Shown here in pieces: positions 1 to 5,570 of a stretch of 14,455 nt of DNA; position 1 is the stretch's first letter; each line of letters opens with the position of its first letter. The stretch spans positions 1 to 14,455 of the forward strand of contig SDWK01000407.1 in assembly GCA_004195335.1 (NCBI GenBank), read 5' to 3'. A model generated the notes under the pieces. The model was not told the DNA's origin and made no database searches. It saw only the letters and a list, made by a program, of their open reading frames with translations. The translations under genes and the position numbers were made by a program. The stretch is from Shewanella sp. GTDB taxonomy: Bacteria > Pseudomonadota > Gammaproteobacteria > Enterobacterales > Shewanellaceae.

Positions 1-56
1 ATTTTATTGATAGTTTCATTTCATAGCAATTTCATATAGGGAACCCAAGTCAGCAG

Positions 57-968
57 ATGAAGTATTCACTCAAGCAAATCAGCGTTTTTGATGCCGTAGC
101 AAGCTTAGAGAGCGTTAGTGCTGCCGCAAGAAAACTATCAATGACACAGTCTGCCGTAAGTATGTCTTTGGCACAGCTGGAAAATTTGCTAGGCAGACCA
201 CTTTTTATCCGCCAGGGGAATAGACTGACTTTAAGCCACTGGGGAAATTGGCTGCGCCCCAAGGCGAGACGTTTGCTTCAGGATGCACAACAAATCGAAT
301 TAGGTCTTCATGAACAACATCTTATAAGCGGTCGATTCCGATTATGTTCGAGCCAAACGGCAGCGGAACACCTTTTACCAGAGCTCATAAGTAGAATTGA
401 TACGGATTTCCCGGAACTTCGAATCGATTTAACGGTAGAAAATACCGAAAATGTCGTCGAAGGCCTGTTAAATTACGAATTCGATTTAGGGATCATCGAA
501 GGCCGTAATGATGACAGCCGCCTGCATCAGGAGCAGTGGATAGATGATCATCTCGTTGTTATCGCATCACCTCATCACCCTTATGCAAAATATGAAAACA
601 CGAGTCTGTCCCAACTTGAACAGGCAAAGTGGGTATTACGTGAGCAAGGCGCCGGCACTCGACGCATATTTGAGGGTGCCATTCATGGAGTCATCGAAAA
701 ACTAACGGTATGGAAGGAGTATGAGCACGTACCTTTATTAAAGGCACTGGTTAAAAACGGATTATACCTGAGTAGCCTCCCCTTCCTCGATGTAGAAAAA
801 GATGTGGCGAACGGCGAGCTAGTGATTTTATCGACCCCTCAGTTAAATATGCAACGTCATCTTTCCTTTGTCTGGCGCAACGATTCTGGCGAGAACCCGC
901 TACGTGATTGCCTTATCACCGAGGCACGCCGCTTGAGCCGCAGTCGTCAGATTAGAAATCAGGGTTAA
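57..968 (+). CDS. LysR-family transcriptional regulator, YeiE-like
   Basis: A 303-residue LysR-type DNA-binding regulator, the usual length for the family. Residues about 1-62 form the winged helix-turn-helix (AAARKLSMTQSAVSMSLAQL followed by LGRPLFIRQG). Residues about 92-295 form the periplasmic-binding-protein-like effector domain. The segment WVLREQGAGTRRIFE closely resembles the equivalent part of E. coli YeiE, and overall layout agrees, so I place it in the YeiE/CysB-like part of the family; the effector is unknown. The ATG at 57 gives the expected N-terminus. A purine-rich AGGGA at 38-42 is rather far upstream for a ribosome site. It converges on the channel-CBS gene, and a role in controlling that gene or the fermentation genes is only suggested by position. 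Its own promoter probably lies left of the window. Confidence 0.9.
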   Translation: MKYSLKQISVFDAVASLESVSAAARKLSMTQSAVSMSLAQLENLLGRPLFIRQGNRLTLSHWGNWLRPKARRLLQDAQQIELGLHEQHLISGRFRLCSSQTAAEHLLPELISRIDTDFPELRIDLTVENTENVVEGLLNYEFDLGIIEGRNDDSRLHQEQWIDDHLVVIASPHHPYAKYENTSLSQLEQAKWVLREQGAGTRRIFEGAIHGVIEKLTVWKEYEHVPLLKALVKNGLYLSSLPFLDVEKDVANGELVILSTPQLNMQRHLSFVWRNDSGENPLRDCLITEARRLSRSRQIRNQG

Positions 969-973
969 AAGCT

Positions 974-1004
974 AAAAAAGGGCTGTCTAGTTATAGACAA
1001 CCCT
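974..1004 (-). terminator. Intrinsic terminator of the channel-CBS gene, possibly bidirectional
   Basis: The hairpin arms AGGG-C-TGTCTA (979-989) and TAGACA-A-CCCT (994-1004) pair with one C/A mismatch around a 4-nt loop. Read on the minus strand the stem is followed by a T run (complement of 974-979), which is the right layout to end the minus-strand gene whose stop is at 1040. On the plus strand, where the LysR gene ends at 968, there is an A run before but no T run after the stem, so termination there would be weak. Confidence 0.7.
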
Positions 1005-1039
1005 CTGTTCCAGAGAAAAATAGCTCTAATTTCAGAGCG

Positions 1040-2512
1040 TTACACCTTATAGATATCACAAACCTTCTGCGCAATCGCTTCACGAGTGATAACACCGCAC
1101 AACACTCCATTGTCAACCACAGGGAATGCACTAGGCTTACTGGCAGCAGCATAGCGCAGGCGCTCTTCGTAGCTCTTGTAGGTATTCCCCATCAGAATAC
1201 CGCTATCGTTAACGGGGAAAAGTTTACTACGATCGACCACCATCAATTCAATTAAATCTGAAACCGAGTCCTGAGGCGATACCGTTAATACTTCCGTCTG
1301 CATCAGATCGCTCACTTTGTCAGACACGCCTCTGGCAAACTCTTCAGACCATAGGCGACGGAGCAAGTCCTGCTGCGACACAAACCCGAGAAGGCGCTGC
1401 TTATCGTCTAATACCACCGCACTGCGGCTATTATCATCGGTAAGCTGCTTTAAACCCGAATAAACGGATAACTCAGGTGATATCGTCATTGGTTTAGGAT
1501 CCATCAGATCTTTCACGAGTAGTTTTTGAATTGTTTTTGGCATTTTAGGCTGTTCTCCAGAACTAGAAACGGAATATAGATGTGTAGGGCTAGCAAGTTG
1601 TGTAAGACATTTAGCAACGGGTTGCAGTTCAGGTTTAACGGCACGTTCAATCAACCAATACCCTAAGCCAACAAACACGCCGCCACCGACAATATTTCCT
1701 AATGTCACAGGAATGAGATTGTTAAAAATAAAATGCTTGAGGGTTAAATCAGAAAACTGTGTGGCAGTGATACCCAGTGAAGCGAAGAACTCAGGCGGTG
1801 CAAATTGCTGAATCGACATCCCCAGCGGCACCATAAATAGGTTGGCAATACTATGTTCAAACCCACTACTAACAAACATGGCTACCGGCAACATCAGTAG
1901 AATGGCTTTGGTCAATGCATCACGACTCGCAAATGTCATCCAAACACCCAAGCAAACCAGCATGTTACAAAGCACTCCCAGGACAAAAGCCTGGATCCAG
2001 CCGTGATGTAATTTATGTTGCGCTATGTTCAACGCATTCAAGCCCCAACGGCCTCCATCGAGTTCATACATACGTGCCGACATAATAAGTGTCAGCATTA
2101 CCACTGCCCCCAAGAGGTTCCCCAGATAGACTCTGAGCCAACATTTGAGTAATTCACGAGTAGACACTTGCTTCTGCGCCCAAGCCACACTACTTAGTAC
2201 GGTGCTGGTAAACAGCTCTCCACCACAGATCACCACAAGCATTAAGCCCAGACTAAAAGCCAAACCGCCTACCAGACGGACCATTCCCCATGGACTGCTG
2301 CTACTGCCTGTAGTCACTGTGATATAGAAAACAAAGGCTAAAGCGATAAAAGCGCCTGCAAAAGCTGCAAGTCCAAATGATTGCCAAACTGCCTTGACTA
2401 CTTTTGTCTGGCCGTATGTTTCAGCCTGTTGATAAAGCGATAACAAAGGCTTCTTGCGCTCAACACCATCAGGGGGAACGAGCGATATCGGGCTTACTTG
2501 TTGAGGCGTCAT
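1040..2512 (-). CDS. focA: Formate/nitrite transporter (FocA-like) with C-terminal CBS pair
   Basis: A 490-residue inner-membrane channel of the FNT family with a cytosolic sensor tail. Residues about 40-292 match FocA: LFTST (100-104, with the omega-loop threonine at 102), FVSSGFEHSIANLFMVP (213-229, with H220 at the position of the gating H209 of E. coli FocA), and NLIPVTLGNIVGGG (265-278). FocA proteins end near residue 285; here a linker (about 293-330) leads to two CBS-like modules (about 334-385 and 400-488), which in other proteins bind adenine nucleotides. Inference: formate passage may be tuned to cell energy state. The second module carries an unusual repeated segment (see findings). 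The ATG at 2512 has AGGTG at 2522-2518, five bases upstream, and is immediately preceded by the stop of a short leader ORF. Other FNT substrates (nitrite, hydrosulfide) are possible, but the pfl context favours formate. Confidence 0.88.
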   Translation of the reverse strand: MTPQQVSPISLVPPDGVERKKPLLSLYQQAETYGQTKVVKAVWQSFGLAAFAGAFIALAFVFYITVTTGSSSSPWGMVRLVGGLAFSLGLMLVVICGGELFTSTVLSSVAWAQKQVSTRELLKCWLRVYLGNLLGAVVMLTLIMSARMYELDGGRWGLNALNIAQHKLHHGWIQAFVLGVLCNMLVCLGVWMTFASRDALTKAILLMLPVAMFVSSGFEHSIANLFMVPLGMSIQQFAPPEFFASLGITATQFSDLTLKHFIFNNLIPVTLGNIVGGGVFVGLGYWLIERAVKPELQPVAKCLTQLASPTHLYSVSSSGEQPKMPKTIQKLLVKDLMDPKPMTISPELSVYSGLKQLTDDNSRSAVVLDDKQRLLGFVSQQDLLRRLWSEEFARGVSDKVSDLMQTEVLTVSPQDSVSDLIELMVVDRSKLFPVNDSGILMGNTYKSYEERLRYAAASKPSAFPVVDNGVLCGVITREAIAQKVCDIYKV

Positions 2513-2563
2513 TTACACACCTACCCAGATAAATGTTCGTGAGTGGTAGTTCCTAACTGGCAT
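2513..2563 (-). CDS. Candidate 16-residue leader peptide of the channel-CBS gene
   Basis: The short ORF encodes MPVRNYHSRTFIWVGV and then stops with TAA at 2515-2513; the very next codon is the ATG of the channel-CBS gene (TAAATG), in the same reading frame. Its ATG at 2563 has a very good ribosome site, AGGAGAG at 2574-2568, stronger than the AGGTG inside the ORF that serves the main start. A ribosome ending here would sit on the main start codon, so translational coupling or leader control is plausible. No run of a single amino acid codon suggests a classic attenuator. Unconfirmed: it could be a chance ORF or an old N-terminal extension broken by a stop. Confidence 0.45.
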   Translation of the reverse strand: MPVRNYHSRTFIWVGV

Positions 2564-2567
2564 AAAT

Positions 2568-2574
2568 CTCTCCT
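2568..2574 (-). promoter_or_regulatory. Strong Shine-Dalgarno of the leader ORF
   Basis: AGGAGAG on the minus strand lies four bases before the ATG at 2563. It is the best ribosome site in the region and is the main reason to take the 16-codon leader ORF seriously. Confidence 0.6.
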
Positions 2575-2656
2575 GTTAATTCATTAACCTGCTATGTAGG
2601 GCTCAAACCTTAACGTGAACATTAAATTAATAAAATCTGATAATAATGATAATAAG

Positions 2657-2693
2657 CATCAAACAAATTGATGGGTAGTTTGAAATGTTTCAA
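2657..2693. promoter_or_regulatory. Two palindromes upstream of the channel-CBS gene
   Basis: CATCAA (2657-2662) and TTGATG (2668-2673) form a perfect 6-5-6 inverted repeat. TTGAAATGTTTCAA (2680-2693) is a perfect 14-bp palindrome and resembles the FNR/EtrA pattern TTGAT-N4-ATCAA except for the fifth base of each half. They lie about 145-180 bp before the channel-CBS start. Binding by an FNR-type anaerobic regulator is a guess. Confidence 0.3.
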
Positions 2694-2757
2694 TTTGTTA
2701 ATGTTTTTATCTCTAGAACTAAAAGCCTAAAGCACTGTTTATAATGCACTTTACACA

Positions 2758-2777
2758 AAACCACTAGATAGTGGTTT
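2758..2777. repeat. Perfect inverted repeat, possible weak terminator
   Basis: AAACCACTA (2758-2766) and TAGTGGTTT (2769-2777) are exact reverse complements two bases apart. A-rich sequence before and T-rich sequence after make it terminator-like in either direction, but no gene ends here, so its role is unknown. Confidence 0.4.
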
Positions 2778-2896
2778 AGCCGCCATTTTTAAAGACTGGC
2801 CAAACTGTTTGCACATCTTCAAGCTCAGATATCACCTGAAACCAGCAAAGTTGAGGAGTTATAAGTTGTTTTGATGGAAAAGAAGAACGATTAGTA

Positions 2897-2932
2897 ACTC
2901 ATTGAAAATGAGTGAATTTAGAAGTAAATTCA
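2897..2932. repeat. Two tandem perfect inverted repeats
   Basis: ACTCATT-GAA-AATGAGT (2897-2913) is directly followed, sharing one base, by TGAATTTA-GAAG-TAAATTCA (2913-2932). Both are perfect, 7-3-7 and 8-4-8. They would form two adjacent hairpins in RNA, or operator-like sites in DNA. No known element is recognised. Confidence 0.5.
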
Positions 2933-3212
2933 ACCAGAAAAAAGCCACCAATTGGGAGCGGCGTCACACTTACCGCCGGAATATACCCAACCAAGCCCTC
3001 AAAACCAGACGGTGAAGTGATCACGCGCAAGAAAAAGCATCAAGAATCACAGACTTCACAAACTTACGCTCTGTGTGAGCCTGCTATAAGCAATATGCAT
3101 GCCTATACGGTGATTATTTAGTGATCACTATATAAGTTGTTAAGTGGCTCCCAATTAGCCTAATCGACTGATTCAAGATAATTGATACTTGATGATGACC
3201 CAGAGTAGCCGT

Positions 3213-3247
3213 GTTAATATTTGTGAGGTTAATTGGTCTTACCAATT
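3213..3247 (+). promoter_or_regulatory. PdhR-like operator with promoter-like box upstream of the DUF3360-type gene
   Basis: AATTGGTCTTACCAATT at 3231-3247 is a perfect 7-3-7 inverted repeat and fits the established operator of the GntR-family pyruvate sensor PdhR (ATTGGT-N3-ACCAAT). A TAATAT box at 3215-3220 could be a -10 element, which would put the operator just downstream of the transcription start, a repressing position; no good -35 is visible. The same arrangement, base for base at the key positions, precedes pflB. LldR and other FadR-subfamily proteins bind related sites, so the exact regulator is inferred. Confidence 0.72.
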
Positions 3248-3448
3248 TAACATGTTTATAAGGGACTATAACGGTATGGAAGATAAATTCGAGAGGACCA
3301 TTCGTGTTTACCTAATACTGCAGATGAGCTAACTGAGTCGATAAGTCAACTACACTTTATCAGACTGCTTAAGTTCACTCTCAAGGATCACTTAAAGTTG
3401 TCATCACATTAGATGAATCACTATGTTCTTCTCGGAGAATGAGAAATT

Positions 3449-4981
3449 ATGTCAGAAACAGTGAAAAATGAAGAGATTGAAGCCTCGAATCAGACCTATA
3501 AAGAGCTTCACCGCCCAGCATCCGAGTTCGACACTCGTGAAGAGTATCTGGACCACGAACTAAAGATCATGAAACCCAAACGTTGGGGATTAAACCTTCC
3601 AGGACGAGACTTTCGTTTTGAATGGGAAGATTTAGTACCCGCCATTGCCGGTACCATCGGTATTACCGTGATGTACTCAGCTGTGATGGCGGCTTGGGCT
3701 GCGGGTCTTACGGACAAATGGGATCATGTCAATCTTGGTGCTGAATTTGCTATTCAGGTTGTACGAGTGGAAATGCTTATCCCAGCATTGTTATTCTGCA
3801 TAATAAGTTCAGGGTTCATCAATCCTAAAGCTAACTTGGCCGGAAACCATGGCCCGATGATCCCACTTATTGGTGCTATTGCACTCGCCGGAGCTCACCC
3901 ACTGGCTTTAGCCATTTTATTGGGTATCTTTGGACTCATGCTCAGTTACGTAAAGGGAGGGTCCAGATTAGTGAACCTGACCAGTAGTGGCGTCGCTGGC
4001 GGCTTATTGGTCTTCCTAGGTTTTATGGGTGCCAAGAGTCAGATCACCTCACTATTTGACTGGGCTGGGGGCTTGCAATCTAAGCATGAACTTGACTACA
4101 GTTTAGGTTATGTAGCCTTCTTCATTTTACTCTTTAACGTCATCCTTTATGCTTACCTTGCGAAAATAGGTAAACGTTGGTTAGCGATTCCCTTATGCTC
4201 GATTGCTGCAATTGCGTTAGCATTCGGCCTGGGAGCGGGTCTTGATCTGCAATTTGTTACCGAACCTGGTATTCCTAATCTTAATCCAGTTTACTGGTGG
4301 GGATCGACTGAGCAAGGCTGGCAACTAGGTTTACCTAATACTGCTCACTTTATTGCTTCACTCCCCTTTGCCATTCTGGCAGTGGCCATGTGGTCTCCGG
4401 ATTTCCTTGGACATCGAATTTTCCAAGAGCTTAACTATCCTAAAGGCACTGAAAAAGTATTAATGGATGTCGATGACACAATGACAACCTGTTCACTACG
4501 TCAAATTGTCGGTACAGCTTTAGGAGGAGGTAACGTCACCTCATCTTGGGGTACTTACATGATCCCAGCGGCGATTGCTAAACGTCCTATTCCAGCTGGC
4601 GCTATCTTACTTGGCATAATGTGTATTGTGGTTGCCGTAATAGGCTACCCAATGGATGTCACGGTATGGCGCCCAGTGATGTCTATCGCACTATTGGTCG
4701 GTGTTTTCTTACCACTGCTCGAAGCGGGTATGCAGATGGTTAAAGACACTCAAAATAGTCAAGCGGCAGGTATCTGTATCTTCGCGGCATTTGTTGCCAA
4801 CCCTGTACTGGCTTGGGCATTGACCATGTTACTGGATAACAACGGGCTAATCGGAAATAAAGAGAGAGCCAAAACCCTCTCGCTAACTGACCGTTTAATC
4901 ATTCCAGGTCTTGCCTTCACCATCTGTCTTATCGCTATGCTTGCGGTAGGTATGATTAAAGGCATCCCCGCTTTCCTATAA
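3449..4981 (+). CDS. Polytopic membrane protein, DUF3360 type (putative organic-acid transporter)
   Basis: A 510-residue integral membrane protein. After a charged cytosolic N-terminus (about 1-58) I count about 12-13 hydrophobic segments, roughly at 62-86, 104-122, 136-168 (two), 180-195, 218-238, 245-265, 302-316, 350-372, 383-400, 408-425, 437-460 and 484-503. I recognise it as the DUF3360 family of Shewanella and Vibrio, from memory rather than a search. GLY-rich motifs such as SSGVAGGLLVFLGF (179-192) and GTALGGGNVTSSWGTY (355-370) recall transporters of the SulP/NCS2 fold. The substrate is unknown. It occupies the place just before pflB where E. coli has focA and shares the pflB operator, so a monocarboxylate such as pyruvate, formate, lactate or acetate is a reasonable guess. 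GGAG at 3434-3437 is the likely ribosome site. It ends in its own terminator, so it is transcribed apart from pflBA. Confidence 0.85.
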   Translation: MSETVKNEEIEASNQTYKELHRPASEFDTREEYLDHELKIMKPKRWGLNLPGRDFRFEWEDLVPAIAGTIGITVMYSAVMAAWAAGLTDKWDHVNLGAEFAIQVVRVEMLIPALLFCIISSGFINPKANLAGNHGPMIPLIGAIALAGAHPLALAILLGIFGLMLSYVKGGSRLVNLTSSGVAGGLLVFLGFMGAKSQITSLFDWAGGLQSKHELDYSLGYVAFFILLFNVILYAYLAKIGKRWLAIPLCSIAAIALAFGLGAGLDLQFVTEPGIPNLNPVYWWGSTEQGWQLGLPNTAHFIASLPFAILAVAMWSPDFLGHRIFQELNYPKGTEKVLMDVDDTMTTCSLRQIVGTALGGGNVTSSWGTYMIPAAIAKRPIPAGAILLGIMCIVVAVIGYPMDVTVWRPVMSIALLVGVFLPLLEAGMQMVKDTQNSQAAGICIFAAFVANPVLAWALTMLLDNNGLIGNKERAKTLSLTDRLIIPGLAFTICLIAMLAVGMIKGIPAFL

Positions 4982-4988
4982 CACCTTT

Positions 4989-5027
4989 GGGCGAGGATGA
5001 TCCCCTCATTCCTCGCCCTTCTCTTCT
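4989..5027 (+). terminator. Intrinsic terminator after the DUF3360-type gene
   Basis: GGGCGAGGA (4989-4997) and TCCTCGCCC (5010-5018) form a 9-bp GC-rich stem around a 12-nt loop, followed by the pyrimidine-rich tail TTCTCTTCT. It begins seven bases after the stop codon and separates this gene from pflBA. Confidence 0.85.
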
Positions 5028-5232
5028 ATAATTAATATCAGCTTTAGTGATAGCAAGCATAAATATTCGTTGCATGCTTTTTGCGTGGATAAATAAACCG
5101 TTCCCGGCTAAGCCCTTCCTGTATAGGGCTGACAATGTAAACAATCTAATTTGTAGATTGTCAGCAGGCTTATTAGCTAAGTGACTGGCTAAATAACTGA
5201 CATCAACGCCGTATGCAATCACTAATTTGAGC

Positions 5233-5258
5233 AAAACTGTTGCCCAGCTAACAGTTTT
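5233..5258. repeat. Perfect 9-bp inverted repeat upstream of the pflB operator
   Basis: AAAACTGTT (5233-5241) and AACAGTTTT (5250-5258) are exact reverse complements across an 8-nt spacer. It could be an operator or a terminator of readthrough transcripts before the pflB promoter. A smaller inverted repeat (5141-5148 with 5154-5161) lies just upstream. Confidence 0.45.
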
Positions 5259-5312
5259 AGAATGAACTCAGCAAAACTTGGCGTATTTAAGATGCGGCGA
5301 ATGTTTGCCTAT

Positions 5313-5347
5313 GTTAATATTAGCCTGGTTAATTGGTCTTACCAATT
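5313..5347 (+). promoter_or_regulatory. PdhR-like operator with promoter-like box upstream of pflB
   Basis: AATTGGTCTTACCAATT at 5331-5347 is identical, including its central CTT, to the operator before the DUF3360-type gene. TGTTAATATT precedes it at the same spacing (TAATAT at 5315-5320). The 5' leader to pflB would be roughly 240 nt. PdhR control of pyruvate-using genes is established in enterobacteria and has been proposed for Shewanella pfl genes; here the site pattern is seen and the regulator is inferred. Confidence 0.75.
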
Positions 5348-5570
5348 ATCTGATAGCCGAAAATAACATAAATGATGTTTGTCATTATATCGGTTATCAA
5401 ACAATCAGATTCTATCGAAGCTAAATACTTCGAAAAACAGTTCCCATCATCAGGGCGACACCATGAGGGGAGCTTTTTTAAGACTTAACTATTGGACTAT
5501 CGCTATCCTCGTTTTCAAAGGTAAAGTCGATAACCAATAACCTCTATCCCAACGAGAAGGTATTTGTACG

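Larger units (their letters stand above)
2513..3448. other. 936-nt gap between divergent transporter genes
   Basis: This divergent intergenic region holds the leader ORF (2513-2563), palindromes that could serve the leftward promoter (2657-2673 and 2680-2693), an inverted repeat at 2758-2777, tandem perfect inverted repeats at 2897-2932, a palindrome TAGTGATCACTA at 3119-3130, and the PdhR-like operator at 3231-3247. A possible GTG-started ORF (2912-3121) is poorly supported because its start lies inside a hairpin and has no ribosome site. I see no convincing protein-coding gene larger than the leader ORFs. Confidence 0.7.
4982..5570. other. 589-nt regulatory region upstream of pflB
   Basis: It holds the terminator of the preceding gene, inverted repeats at 5141-5161 (ACAATCTA / TAGATTGT) and 5233-5258 (AAAACTGTT / AACAGTTTT), the PdhR-like operator (5331-5347), a palindrome AATGA-N6-TCATT (5371-5386), a hairpin TCGAAG / CTTCGA (5415-5433), and a possible 25-codon leader ORF (5463-5540). 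No classic FNR site (TTGAT-N4-ATCAA) is present. I see no gene on the opposite strand; the long minus-strand frame here begins at TTG without a ribosome site and runs through the terminator. Confidence 0.7.

Noticed and set aside
2912..3121. 69-codon plus-strand ORF in the large intergenic gap
   Set aside because: It needs a GTG start inside a perfect hairpin, has no ribosome site, and its sequence is low in recognisable features. It may be a chance frame or gene remnant; an overlapping 35-codon ATG frame at 2908 is no better.
3213..3234. ArcA direct-repeat site (GTTAAT twice, also at 5313-5333)
   Set aside because: The two GTTAAT units are 15 bp apart, not the 11 bp usual for ArcA, so I treat them as part of the promoter/operator module.
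4956..5234. 92-codon minus-strand ORF before pflB
   Set aside because: TTG start without a ribosome site, and it runs through the terminator of the DUF3360-type gene and the inverted repeats upstream of pflB.
5348..5400. FNR site in the pflB leader (TTGATAACC on the minus strand near 5390)
   Set aside because: Only one half-site fits; the second half does not resemble ATCAA. AATGA-N6-TCATT nearby has CRP-like spacing but not the CRP core.
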